Source: Gammaproteobacteria bacterium RIFCSPLOWO2_02_FULL_56_15 | GTDB taxonomy: Bacteria; Pseudomonadota; Gammaproteobacteria; Eutrophobiales; Eutrophobiaceae | Reading direction: 5' to 3' | Assembly (NCBI GenBank): GCA_001801825.1 | Contig: MGYR01000017.1 | Coordinates: 4,921 to 21,230, forward strand | Length of the DNA stretch: 16,310 nt | In this document: positions 1 through 7,252 of the stretch, piece by piece | Layout: each line of letters opens with the position of its first letter | How positions within the stretch are numbered: position 1 is the stretch's first letter | Position numbers and translations under genes: made by a program | Notes under the pieces: model-generated | The model's database searches: none | What the model was told of the DNA's origin: nothing | What the model saw: only the letters and a program-made list of their open reading frames with translations

Positions 1-764
1 CGCAGAATGACCGCCTGTGGTTTACCGGTGACCTGGTCAACCGCGGCCCGGAGTCCCTCGAGACCCTGCGATTGGTGCGGGAAATAGCGACGGTCACGGT
101 GCTCGGTAATCACGACCTGCACCTGTTGGCGATTGCCTTCGGCAAGGCCATCCCCCGGGAAAAAGACACCCTTAATACAATCCTGGAGGCCCCGGACCGG
201 GATGAACTGCTGGCGTGGCTCAGAAATCTCCCGCTACTGCACCATGACCCGGAACTGAAGTATACCCTGGTCCACGCCGGGCTCGCGCCGCAATGGGATC
301 TCGCTACGGCAGAGTCCTGCGCCCGGGAAGTCGAGAACATCATACGCGGACCCAGGGCAGCCAAATACTTCGCCAGGATGTACGGTGACAAACCGGACCG
401 TTGGTCAGAGGGGCTTAAGAAATGGGATCGTTACCGCTTCATCACCAATGCCCTGACCCGTATCCGATATTGCGATCAGGACGGCCGGCTGGCTCTGCGT
501 TACAAGGGCCCTCCCGGGAGCCAGCCCGCCGGCTACCTGCCTTGGTACCAATTGGAGGGGCGCAGGTCCCGTGAGCTGCGCATCCTTTTCGGACACTGGG
601 CCACTCTCACCCTGGGTAAGGAGAATGACTGTGAAACCTTCGCCGTCCATCCCCTCGATACCGGCTGTGTCTGGGGTGGCGGCTTGACCGCCATGCGCCT
701 GGAAGACCAGTGCTATTTCTCCGTCCCCACACGACAGCAACCTCCCTCACTAGTCACTAAATAA
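1..764 (+). CDS. apaH: Bis(5'-nucleosyl)-tetraphosphatase, symmetrical (ApaH), 5' end missing
   Basis: ApaH hydrolyses diadenosine tetraphosphate (Ap4A) symmetrically to two ADP in the cytoplasm and belongs to the PPP-type metallophosphatases. The reading frame is open from base 3 of the window, so the N-terminus, including the first metal-binding motif (GDxHG), lies upstream. Two later family motifs are visible: FTGDLVNRGP (the GDxVxRG block) and, about 25 residues on, VLGNHDLHLL (the GNHD block). A downstream HAGLAPQW supplies another metal-ligand histidine, and FGHWATL carries the late GHW motif. About 253 residues are visible, against roughly 280 for the E. coli protein, so only a few dozen are missing. 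The TTG at 72 is an internal leucine, not a start. The gene converges on folA, as in E. coli. Its stop codon lies inside a 55-bp repeat that has a second copy at 9450-9504. Confidence 0.95.
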   Translation, partial: QNDRLWFTGDLVNRGPESLETLRLVREIATVTVLGNHDLHLLAIAFGKAIPREKDTLNTILEAPDRDELLAWLRNLPLLHHDPELKYTLVHAGLAPQWDLATAESCAREVENIIRGPRAAKYFARMYGDKPDRWSEGLKKWDRYRFITNALTRIRYCDQDGRLALRYKGPPGSQPAGYLPWYQLEGRRSRELRILFGHWATLTLGKENDCETFAVHPLDTGCVWGGGLTAMRLEDQCYFSVPTRQQPPSLVTK

Positions 765-811
765 GTGAGCAGAATTCCCGGTCAGTGAACCGGGGAGCCG
801 GCGGACCGAGT
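757..811 (+). repeat. 55-bp dispersed repeat, copy 1 (at the apaH stop)
   Basis: The reverse complement of these 55 bases matches 9450-9504 at 52 of 55 positions. The copy begins with CTAAATAAGTGAGCAGAATT and contains the apaH stop codon (762-764). It fills most of the gap between the convergent apaH and folA genes. It contains a perfect hairpin with stem CCCGGT/ACCGGG (777-782 and 789-794) and loop CAGTGA. Similarity ends at 811, where the two copies diverge abruptly. Confidence 0.9.
777..794. terminator. Hairpin between convergent apaH and folA
   Basis: A perfect 6-bp stem (CCCGGT/ACCGGG) with a 6-nt loop lies between the 3' ends of two convergent genes, where a bidirectional terminator is expected. 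There is no T-run on either side. It is therefore either a weak or Rho-assisted stop, or simply the structural core of the 55-bp repeat. The second copy of the repeat keeps the loop but has one mismatch in the stem. Confidence 0.35.
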
Positions 812-841
812 GATGACCTGCGACCACCACCAGTGACCAGT

Positions 842-1342
842 TCAAACGGGCAGGGAGCCCTTCCGCTCCAGGAGAACAAAACTACAGGCATGGGGATTCT
901 TTTCATCGGTGGGCAGATCCTCCCGTCTCGCTTCCTGCCAGTCCCCGCGATCGAATTCCGGGAACCACACATCACCGGATACCCGGGTGTGCACCTCCGT
1001 CAGATAGATCCGTGAAGCAAGCGGCAGGGCCGCACGGTAGACCTCCGCACCACCGGCGATCATGACCTCCTGCACACCCGCGCAGGATGCCAGGGCCGCT
1101 GCCAGGCTCGGCGCCACCCGGCAACCGGGACTACGGTAGTCCGGATCCCGGCTGATGATAATATTCTCCCGGCCCGGCAACGGCTTGCCTACGGAGTCAT
1201 GGGTCTTGCGCCCCATGATCACGGGTTTCCCGAGAGTTAAGGATTTGAAATTTCGCAGATCCGCCGGCAGACGCCAGGGGAGCTTGTTGCCCGCGCCGAT
1301 GATCCCCTGTTCATCCATGGCGACTATGATGGAGACGAGCAT
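842..1342 (-). CDS. folA: Dihydrofolate reductase
   Basis: This enzyme reduces dihydrofolate to tetrahydrofolate with NADPH in the cytoplasm and is the target of trimethoprim. The 166-residue product is close to the usual bacterial length of about 160. The N-terminus has the family pattern: a short strand, the Met20-type loop, then LPWRLPADL with the catalytic acid Asp28. NADPH-binding motifs follow: GKPVIMGRKTHDSVGKPLPGR, with the GRKT and LPGR blocks, and IAGGAEVY. The C-terminal IYLTEVHTRVSGDVWFPEF matches the conserved end of the fold. The ATG at 1342 lies only 5 bp after the thyA stop, so the two genes are almost certainly co-transcribed and probably translationally coupled. ThyA produces the dihydrofolate that this enzyme recycles. 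The gene is convergent with apaH. Confidence 0.97.
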   Translation of the reverse strand: MLVSIIVAMDEQGIIGAGNKLPWRLPADLRNFKSLTLGKPVIMGRKTHDSVGKPLPGRENIIISRDPDYRSPGCRVAPSLAAALASCAGVQEVMIAGGAEVYRAALPLASRIYLTEVHTRVSGDVWFPEFDRGDWQEARREDLPTDEKNPHACSFVLLERKGSLPV

Positions 1343-1347
1343 TGGAT

Positions 1348-2142
1348 TTACACTGCAATGGGCGCCAGTATCGCGGGATGCGATTGATAACCCGCGAGCA
1401 CGAAATCCCCGTAGCTGAAATCATCGATGGATTGCACCGATCGATTCAGTCGCATGACCGGCGGCGGGTACGGATTGCGCTGCAGTTGCAGCTCTGCCTG
1501 CGCCAGGTGATTCAGATACAGGTGCGCATCCCCCAGGGTATGAATGAATTCACCTGCTTCGAACCCGGTGACCTGCGCCACCATCATGGTCAGCAGGGCA
1601 TAAGAAGCGAGATTGAAGGGCACCCCAAGGAAGATATCCGCACTGCGCTGGTACAACTGGCAGGACAACCTGCCTTGCGCCACGTAGAACTGGAACAATA
1701 CATGACAGGGGGCCAATGCCATTTCCTCAATCTCACCCACATTCCAGGCACTCACGATCAGGCGGCGGGAATCGGGATCCCTCCGGATCTGTTCGATCAC
1801 GCTGCGGATCTGATCCAGCGTGCGTCCATCCGCAGTGCGCCAGGAACGCCACTGAGCCCCGTATACCGGCCCCAGATCCCCGTTCGCATCCGCCCATTCA
1901 TCCCAGATGCTGACCCCGTGATCCCTGAGGTATCCAATATTGGTGCTGCCCTTCAGGAACCAGAGCAACTCGTGGATGATGGACTTGAAATGCAGCTTCT
2001 TGGTAGTAACTGCGGGGAAACCACGCGCCAGATCGAAACGCATCTGATAACCGAAGACACTCAGGGTTCCCGTTCCGGTCCGGTCGCCTTTCCGCACACC
2101 CCGGCTCTTAACGTGTTCCAGTAATTCCAGATACTGCTGCAT
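1348..2142 (-). CDS. thyA: Thymidylate synthase (ThyA type)
   Basis: ThyA converts dUMP and 5,10-methylene-tetrahydrofolate into dTMP and dihydrofolate. The 264-residue product has exactly the length of the E. coli enzyme. Visible hallmarks are RKGDRTGTGTLSVFG near the N-terminus (phosphate-binding Arg21), KKLHFKSIIHELLWFLKG, the arginine pair in DSRRLIVSAWN (126-127), and the catalytic cysteine in LAPCHVLFQFYV (Cys146). QRSADIFLGVPFNLASYALL and HTLGDAHLYLNH complete the dUMP and folate sites. A modest GAG-type ribosome binding site precedes the ATG. The order lgt-thyA is ancestral in gammaproteobacteria, but here about 200 bp of palindromic sequence separates the two. folA follows 5 bp downstream and forms the paired dTMP/folate-recycling unit. 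Confidence 0.98.
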   Translation of the reverse strand: MQQYLELLEHVKSRGVRKGDRTGTGTLSVFGYQMRFDLARGFPAVTTKKLHFKSIIHELLWFLKGSTNIGYLRDHGVSIWDEWADANGDLGPVYGAQWRSWRTADGRTLDQIRSVIEQIRRDPDSRRLIVSAWNVGEIEEMALAPCHVLFQFYVAQGRLSCQLYQRSADIFLGVPFNLASYALLTMMVAQVTGFEAGEFIHTLGDAHLYLNHLAQAELQLQRNPYPPPVMRLNRSVQSIDDFSYGDFVLAGYQSHPAILAPIAV

Positions 2143-2158
2143 AAATTCTCAACTTCTA

Positions 2159-2343
2159 TGGAAACTCTGATTAATTATTATTCTTCCGTCATGCTGGTGA
2201 GACTGCCATGGATGGCGGAAATACTGGAAACGCAGGAGCAGTTTCCAGTGCAACCAGCATCCAGTAAGCAATTGTTTTAACTGGATTCTGGCATTCGCCA
2301 GAATGACGACTTGGAGCATGAATTTCATTAATCAGACTTTCCC
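2159..2343. mobile_element. MITE-like palindromic element between lgt and thyA
   Basis: This element of about 185 bp is bounded by imperfect terminal inverted repeats: GGAAACTCTGATTAAT at 2160-2175 and ATTAATCAGACTTTCC at 2327-2342 (15 of 16 match). Both ends are flanked by TA (2157-2158 and 2344-2345), consistent with a TA target duplication as made by IS630/Tc1-type transposases, though two bases are weak evidence. Nested inside is a second inverted pair, CGTCATGCTGG (2187-2197) with CCAGAATGACG (2298-2308), 10 of 11 matching. There are also two hairpins: ACTGGAAAC/GTTTCCAGT (2223-2231, 2241-2249) and ATTCTGGC/GCCAGAAT (2285-2292, 2297-2304). No ORF inside could encode a transposase, so it would be non-autonomous. 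The right TA is part of the lgt stop codon. Confidence 0.7.
2285..2304. repeat. Perfect 8-bp hairpin with 4-nt loop inside the element
   Basis: ATTCTGGC and GCCAGAAT pair perfectly around ATTC and are followed by GACG. This resembles the core of the intergenic palindromes of the form 'TTCTGGC-n-GCCAGAATGACG' that are common in proteobacterial genomes. It lies about 40 bp after the lgt stop on the transcribed strand and could attenuate or stabilise the lgt-thyA-folA message. It lacks a T-run, so it is not called a terminator. Confidence 0.5.
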
Positions 2344-3134
2344 TAATGATTAATGACTTTCCGGTATGCGATCACCAGCATGGCGGCACCGGCCAGGATC
2401 ATCGGGACGGACAATACCATCCCCATGGTGAGCCAATCGCCTGCCAGGTAGCCGATTTGTTTATCCGGTACGCGGATACACTCCACCGCTGTGCGAAAAA
2501 CGCCGTAGAGGGCCAGGAACAGTCCTGACACCGCCATGACCGGCCGCGGTCTTGCCGAGTACCACCAAAGGATAACGAATAACAACAGGCCTTCCAGGCA
2601 GGCCTCGTAGAGCTGGGAGGGATGTCTTGGAACACCACCGGCCATAGGATCCGGAAAGACCATGGCCCAGGGCAAGTCCGAAGGCCCGCCCCACAACTCC
2701 CCGTTGATAAAATTCCCGATCCTGCCGCTACCCAGACCGATCGGCCCCACCGGCACAATGAAGTCGGTCACCGAAAAAAAACCTCGCTTTTCCTTGCGGC
2801 AATACAGCCAGACCGCAATCAGCACACCCAGCAACCCGCCGTGGAAAGACATGCCGCCTTCCCAGACGCGGAACATGGCCAGCGGTTCCTCCAGATAATA
2901 GGGGAAATTGTAGAACAACACCGATCCGAGCCGGCCACCCAGGATGATCCCGGCCGTAGCGTAGAAGACCAGATCGGCTACCTGCTCCCTGGTCCAACTC
3001 TTCGCATGAACACCGCGCAGCCGCAGCAGCCACCAGGCCACCAGGATCCCTGCCACATAACTGATCCCGTACCAGCGAACCTGCACGGGCCCAAAGGCAA
3101 TCGCCACCGGATCTATTTCTGGATACTTCAGCAT
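2343..3134 (-). CDS. lgt: Phosphatidylglycerol-prolipoprotein diacylglyceryl transferase
   Basis: Lgt is an inner-membrane enzyme that moves a diacylglyceryl group from phosphatidylglycerol onto the lipobox cysteine of prolipoproteins, the first step of lipoprotein maturation. The 263-residue product is slightly shorter than the roughly 290 of E. coli. It shows several hydrophobic segments, for example YGISYVAGILVAWWLL near residues 22-37, a segment around 100-111, and a C-terminal MGMVLSVPMILAGAAMLVIA. Two diagnostic blocks are present: MSFHGGLLG with His98, and the Lgt signature GSGRIGNFINGELWGG at 135-150 with the essential Arg138. The gene leads the lgt-thyA-folA cluster and is divergent from the DUF255 gene across 55 bp. 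The ribosome binding site is weak. Its TAG stop overlaps the TA that flanks the adjacent MITE-like element. Confidence 0.97.
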   Translation of the reverse strand: MLKYPEIDPVAIAFGPVQVRWYGISYVAGILVAWWLLRLRGVHAKSWTREQVADLVFYATAGIILGGRLGSVLFYNFPYYLEEPLAMFRVWEGGMSFHGGLLGVLIAVWLYCRKEKRGFFSVTDFIVPVGPIGLGSGRIGNFINGELWGGPSDLPWAMVFPDPMAGGVPRHPSQLYEACLEGLLLFVILWWYSARPRPVMAVSGLFLALYGVFRTAVECIRVPDKQIGYLAGDWLTMGMVLSVPMILAGAAMLVIAYRKVINH

Positions 3135-3189
3135 AGACAGGGCATTCTAAAGAAATGATCCGGAATAGTGTACCTAATCGACGAAACCT

Positions 3190-5265
3190 ATGACCCAGCC
3201 ATCCGCCTCCAATGCCCTGATTCATGAAACCAGTCCCTACCTGCTGCAACACGCCCACAACCCGGTACACTGGTATCCCTGGTGTGAGGAGGCATTGCAA
3301 CGGGCGAGGTCCGAGGACAAACCTATCCTCCTGTCCATCGGCTACTCGGCCTGTCACTGGTGTCATGTCATGGCCCATGAATCCTTCGAGGATGAGGCGA
3401 CTGCCGGGGTGATGAATGAGCTCTTCATCAATATCAAGGTGGATCGGGAAGAACGGCCCGATCTGGACCGCATCTACCAGCTCGCCCAACAACTGCTGAC
3501 CCGGCGCACCGGTGGCTGGCCGCTCACGATGTTTCTGCATCCGGAGAGTCATATCCCCTTCTATGGGGGGACCTATTTCCCGCCTGAGAAACGCTATGGG
3601 ATGCCGGGTTTTCGTGAGGTACTGCGGCAGGTCGCTACTTTCTACCTGCAACAACAGGCGGCAATCACGCAGCAAAACCTCTCCATGATGGAGGCTTTCA
3701 GCCGCATGGATGCAGCGGACAGTCCTGCACCGGATAAGGGCCTCACCACCGATCCCTTGCAGCAGGGCATCGATGAATTGCAGCATGCCTTCGACAAGGA
3801 GAATGGCGGCTTCGGCGGGGCCCCCAAATTTCCTGTCCCGATGCACCTGCAGTTCCTGCTGTATCAGCAGGAACTGGATGCAACTGAGGTTCCCGTTCTC
3901 GACATAGTCCTGTTCAGTCTGAGAAAAATGGCCCGGGGCGGCATCTATGATCAGATTGGGGGCGGCTTCTGCCGTTACTCCGTGGACGAGCGCTGGTCCA
4001 TTCCCCACTTTGAAAAGATGCTCTATGACAATGGTCAGTTGCTTGGATTGTATGCGGAGGCCTGGAAGCAGAGTGGTGACCGTTTCTTCCGGCAGATCTG
4101 CCGACAGACCGCCGACTGGATGATCCGGGAGATGCAATCCCCCACAGGCGGCTTTTACTCCTCCCTGGACGCCGATTCTGAAGGGGAGGAAGGGAGATTC
4201 TATCTCTGGACCCCGGAACAGGTGATGCAGCTGCTGACCGCAGAGGAATACGCCGTATTCTCCCGCCACAGCGGGCTTGACCTGCCGCCGAATTTCGAAG
4301 GGGCGTGGCATCTCTTCAATCACCGGGACGAGGCGGAAATCGCAGCCTTGCTCCACATGGAGGAACACGATGTCGGCCGGCTTTTGCAACGCGCCCGGGA
4401 CCGGCTCTATGCCGCGCGCAAGGATCGTGTCTGGCCGGGCCGCGATGAAAAGATCCTGACCGCCTGGAACGCCCTCGCGATCAAGGGCCTGGTGCTGGCC
4501 GGGATCGTCTGTGATGAACCGGAATATATTGACGCAGCCGGACGCGCGCTGGCGTTCATCCGGACCAGGCTGTGGCAGAATGGCCGACTGCTGGCCACCT
4601 GCAAGGATGACAGGGCGCACCTGAACGCCTACCTGGATGATTATGCCTTCCTGCTGGATGCCCTGTTGCGACTGCTGGAAGCCGAGTGGACACACGATCG
4701 GCTTGAATTTAGCTGCCAACTCGCGGACTGCCTGCTGGAATATTTTATGGACAAGGAGAACGGTGGCTTCTACTTCACCACGCACGATCACGAAAAATTA
4801 TTGCACCGTAGAAAGGAATTCCTGGATGACGCCATCCCTTCAGGCAACGGGATCGCCGCAGTCGCACTGGCTCGGCTCGGGCATCTGCTGGGCCGCCAGG
4901 ACTACATCGATGCGGCGCAGCGTTGCCTGCAGACCGCCTGGCATGGCATTGAGCAGATGCCATCGGCGCACAACAGCCTGTTGATCGCACTCCAGGATCA
5001 TTACTGCCCGCCCGTGCAGATCATCCTCCGTGGCAAACCCGGGCCCCTTGGCGATTGGCAGCGGCGCTGCCGTGTACATGCCGGTTTGCGCACCAGGATA
5101 TTCACCATCCCGGACGCCATCACGGACTTGCCCGGCACGCTTAAGGAACAGCGATCCCTGGCGGACGCCACTGCCTACATCTGTGAGGGCAATCGCTGCC
5201 ATGAACCCATAGTGAGCACGGTTGCACTGGTCGGTTACTTGAAAAGGCAGGTCAGGCTGTCATAA
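3190..5265 (+). CDS. Thioredoxin-domain / DUF255 protein (YyaL-SPATA20 family)
   Basis: This 691-residue protein belongs to a widespread family of unproven biochemical role, known as DUF255, YyaL in Bacillus and SPATA20/SSP411 in animals. The N-terminal part (about 5-165) is a thioredoxin-like domain opening with the family block NALIHETSPYLLQHAHNPV. It carries the redox-type motif SACHWCHVM (Cys55, Cys58) and later GGWPLTMFLHP and FYGGTYFPPE. The middle and C-terminal part (roughly 190-580) resembles an (alpha/alpha)6 barrel of the glycosidase or N-acylglucosamine-epimerase type, with GGIYDQIGGGFCRYS and PHFEKMLYDNGQLLGLYAEA. There is no signal peptide, so it is probably cytosolic. The ATG at 3190 has only a poor ribosome binding site, but the conserved domain begins within ten residues of it. 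It is divergent from lgt, with no operon partner that would suggest a role. Confidence 0.93.
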   Translation: MTQPSASNALIHETSPYLLQHAHNPVHWYPWCEEALQRARSEDKPILLSIGYSACHWCHVMAHESFEDEATAGVMNELFINIKVDREERPDLDRIYQLAQQLLTRRTGGWPLTMFLHPESHIPFYGGTYFPPEKRYGMPGFREVLRQVATFYLQQQAAITQQNLSMMEAFSRMDAADSPAPDKGLTTDPLQQGIDELQHAFDKENGGFGGAPKFPVPMHLQFLLYQQELDATEVPVLDIVLFSLRKMARGGIYDQIGGGFCRYSVDERWSIPHFEKMLYDNGQLLGLYAEAWKQSGDRFFRQICRQTADWMIREMQSPTGGFYSSLDADSEGEEGRFYLWTPEQVMQLLTAEEYAVFSRHSGLDLPPNFEGAWHLFNHRDEAEIAALLHMEEHDVGRLLQRARDRLYAARKDRVWPGRDEKILTAWNALAIKGLVLAGIVCDEPEYIDAAGRALAFIRTRLWQNGRLLATCKDDRAHLNAYLDDYAFLLDALLRLLEAEWTHDRLEFSCQLADCLLEYFMDKENGGFYFTTHDHEKLLHRRKEFLDDAIPSGNGIAAVALARLGHLLGRQDYIDAAQRCLQTAWHGIEQMPSAHNSLLIALQDHYCPPVQIILRGKPGPLGDWQRRCRVHAGLRTRIFTIPDAITDLPGTLKEQRSLADATAYICEGNRCHEPIVSTVALVGYLKRQVRLS

Positions 5266-5397
5266 TACCCACCCATTCTCGTACCATGACCCACGATCAC
5301 GCACCCGTTGATCCGCGATGATGAGTTTTCACGGTACTCCGGCGGCGGACAGGCGCCGCCTGGCAAATAATCACTCACAAAGATTTGGGGTTTATTA
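5266..5397 (+). promoter_or_regulatory. Probable pckG leader with a GC-rich hairpin
   Basis: This 132-bp gap precedes pckG. It contains the inverted repeat GGCGGCG/CGCCGCC (5341-5347 and 5354-5360) with loop GACAGG. No T-run follows, so it is more likely a structured leader or stabilising element than a terminator. The start of pckG is preceded by TTGGGG at about 5385-5390, an acceptable ribosome binding site. I cannot place a convincing -35/-10 pair. Confidence 0.3.
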
Positions 5398-7191
5398 ATG
5401 GCATCAACACACAAAACTTTACAGCAATGGGTTGCGCAACAACAAGCTCTCTGCAAACCGGATCAGGTGGTCTGGTGTAATGGATCGAAGGAAGAATACG
5501 ATGGCATGTGGGATCGGATGGTGCGCGCCGGTACCGCCAAACGCCTGGATCAAGGCAAACGCCCGAACAGTTACTATGTACGCTCGGTGCCGGAGGATGT
5601 GGCCCGTGTGGAAGATCGCACTTTCATCTGCTCGAAATCCAGGGAGGATGCCGGCCCAACCAACAACTGGACCGATCCTGAGGAAATGCAAGTCACTTTA
5701 CAGGGCCTGTTTTCCGGTTGTATGCGGGGCCGGACCATGTATGTGATCCCCTTCAGCATGGGACCGGTGGGCTCACACATCGCCCATATCGGGGTCCAGT
5801 TGACCGACTCGCCCTACGTAGTCGCCAGCATGCATGTCATGACCCGGGTCGGCGCAGCGGTGCTGCAGGTGCTGGGTGAAGACGGCTATTTCGTACCCTG
5901 CACGCACTCGCTCGGCGCGCCTCTGGCGTCCGGGCAGGCGGATGTGCCCTGGCCCTGTAACCCCGACAACCGGTACATCGTTCACTTCCCGGAGACCAGG
6001 GAAATCTGGTCCTACGGTTCCGGTTATGGTGGTAACGCCCTGCTGGGAAAGAAATGTTTTGCCTTGCGCATCGCCTCCATCATGGCGAGAGATCAGGGCT
6101 GGCTGGCGGAGCACATGTTGATCATGAAGCTCACCAACACACAGGGCATCGTCAAGTACATCGCTGGGGCCTTCCCCAGCGCCTGCGGCAAGACCAACCT
6201 GGCCATGCTCACTCCGACCGTACCCGGCTTGAAGGTGGAGGCCATCGGCGATGATATCTGCTGGATGAAATTCCATGCGGACGGCCGCCTCTATGCCATC
6301 AACCCGGAGGCGGGTTTTTTCGGTGTGGCGCCCGGCACCGGGATGGATTCGAACGCCAATGCCATGCGGACCATGACCAGCAACGCGGTCTTCACCAATG
6401 TGGCCGAGACCGATGACGGCGATGTCTGGTGGGAAGGCATGACGCACAAAGCCCCGTCCCATCTGACTGACTGGCTGGGTAAGGACTGGACCCCAGTGGC
6501 CGACACCCCGGCAGCCCATCCCAACGCAAGATTCACGGTACCGGCCAGCCAGTGTCCCGTCATTGCGCCGGAATGGAACGACCCGGCCGGTGTGCCGATC
6601 AGCGCCATCCTGTTCGGAGGGCGGCGCGCCTCGGTGGTACCCCTGGTGCATGAATCCAGAAACTGGAAGCATGGCACCTTCCTTGGCACCATCATTGCGA
6701 GTGAGATGACCGCCGCCGCCTTCGGGACCATCGGCAAGTTGCGCCGCGATCCCATGGCCATGCTGCCCTTCTGTGGCTATAACATGGCTGATTACTGGAA
6801 TCACTGGCTCAATATCGGCAAAACCCCGGGCGCCAGGTTGCCCAGGATCTTTTATGTCAACTGGTTCCGTAAAAATGCAGCGGGCAGGTTTATGTGGCCG
6901 GGTTTTGGTGAGAACGGCCGGGTACTCCAATGGATCTTCGATCGCTGCGAAGGGACCGCCAGGGCGGTGGAAACCCCCATCGGGTTTCTGCCGGACAGGG
7001 ACGGGCTAAACTTTTCCGGCCTGGATCTGGATCCAGCCGACCAGGCCAGCCTGCTCCGGGTCGAGGTGGACGGGTGGCTGCGGGAGATCCCCCTGATCAG
7101 CGAATACTACGATAGCTTCGGCAAGCACTTGCCGGCCGAACTGCGCACCGAGCTACAACAACTAAAAGAACGTCTGGAAGGCGCCAGGTAG
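5398..7191 (+). CDS. pckG: Phosphoenolpyruvate carboxykinase (GTP)
   Basis: This enzyme converts oxaloacetate and GTP into PEP, CO2 and GDP, the entry step of gluconeogenesis, and can run the other way as an anaplerotic carboxylation. The product is 597 residues, normal for the GTP class. Visible motifs are FSMGPVGSHIAHIGVQLTDS, SYGSGYGGNALLGKKC (substrate loop), and the PEPCK-specific P-loop AFPSACGKTN at 258-267, with the hyper-reactive cysteine Cys263 and Lys265. The metal/nucleotide block EAGFFGVAPGTG and GGRRASVVPLVHESRNWKHG follow. These assign it to the GTP (PckG) class and not to the unrelated-looking ATP class (PckA) that most well-studied gammaproteobacteria use. It stands alone, reading toward the convergent typA. 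Cysteine-rich N-terminal segments match family norms and no truncation is seen. Confidence 0.97.
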   Translation: MASTHKTLQQWVAQQQALCKPDQVVWCNGSKEEYDGMWDRMVRAGTAKRLDQGKRPNSYYVRSVPEDVARVEDRTFICSKSREDAGPTNNWTDPEEMQVTLQGLFSGCMRGRTMYVIPFSMGPVGSHIAHIGVQLTDSPYVVASMHVMTRVGAAVLQVLGEDGYFVPCTHSLGAPLASGQADVPWPCNPDNRYIVHFPETREIWSYGSGYGGNALLGKKCFALRIASIMARDQGWLAEHMLIMKLTNTQGIVKYIAGAFPSACGKTNLAMLTPTVPGLKVEAIGDDICWMKFHADGRLYAINPEAGFFGVAPGTGMDSNANAMRTMTSNAVFTNVAETDDGDVWWEGMTHKAPSHLTDWLGKDWTPVADTPAAHPNARFTVPASQCPVIAPEWNDPAGVPISAILFGGRRASVVPLVHESRNWKHGTFLGTIIASEMTAAAFGTIGKLRRDPMAMLPFCGYNMADYWNHWLNIGKTPGARLPRIFYVNWFRKNAAGRFMWPGFGENGRVLQWIFDRCEGTARAVETPIGFLPDRDGLNFSGLDLDPADQASLLRVEVDGWLREIPLISEYYDSFGKHLPAELRTELQQLKERLEGAR

Positions 7192-7252
7192 ACGGCTGAA
7201 TACGATCTTCTTCCGCAAATCCCCCGGGGCTTGGTGCTGCAGAACGACGGGC

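Noticed and set aside
1342..2124. A 260-codon plus-strand open frame over thyA
   Set aside because: Antisense to thyA, whose catalytic and substrate motifs are complete; the translation matches no family I know.
2728..4791. A 687-codon open frame on the minus strand spanning the DUF255 gene and part of lgt
   Set aside because: It lies antisense to two genes with clear family motifs, its translation shows no recognisable domain, and long antisense frames are expected in GC-rich coding DNA.
5341..5360. GC-rich hairpin before pckG as a terminator for the DUF255 gene
   Set aside because: The stem is followed by TGGCAAATAA, with no T-run; kept only as possible leader structure.
5773..6930. A 385-codon minus-strand open frame inside pckG
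   Set aside because: Shadow of the strongly conserved pckG frame; its translation is G/H/R-rich with no motif and it has no ribosome binding site context.
7192..7252. A bidirectional terminator between convergent pckG and typA
   Set aside because: The 61-bp gap contains CCCCCGGGG but no stem longer than that and no T-run on either strand.
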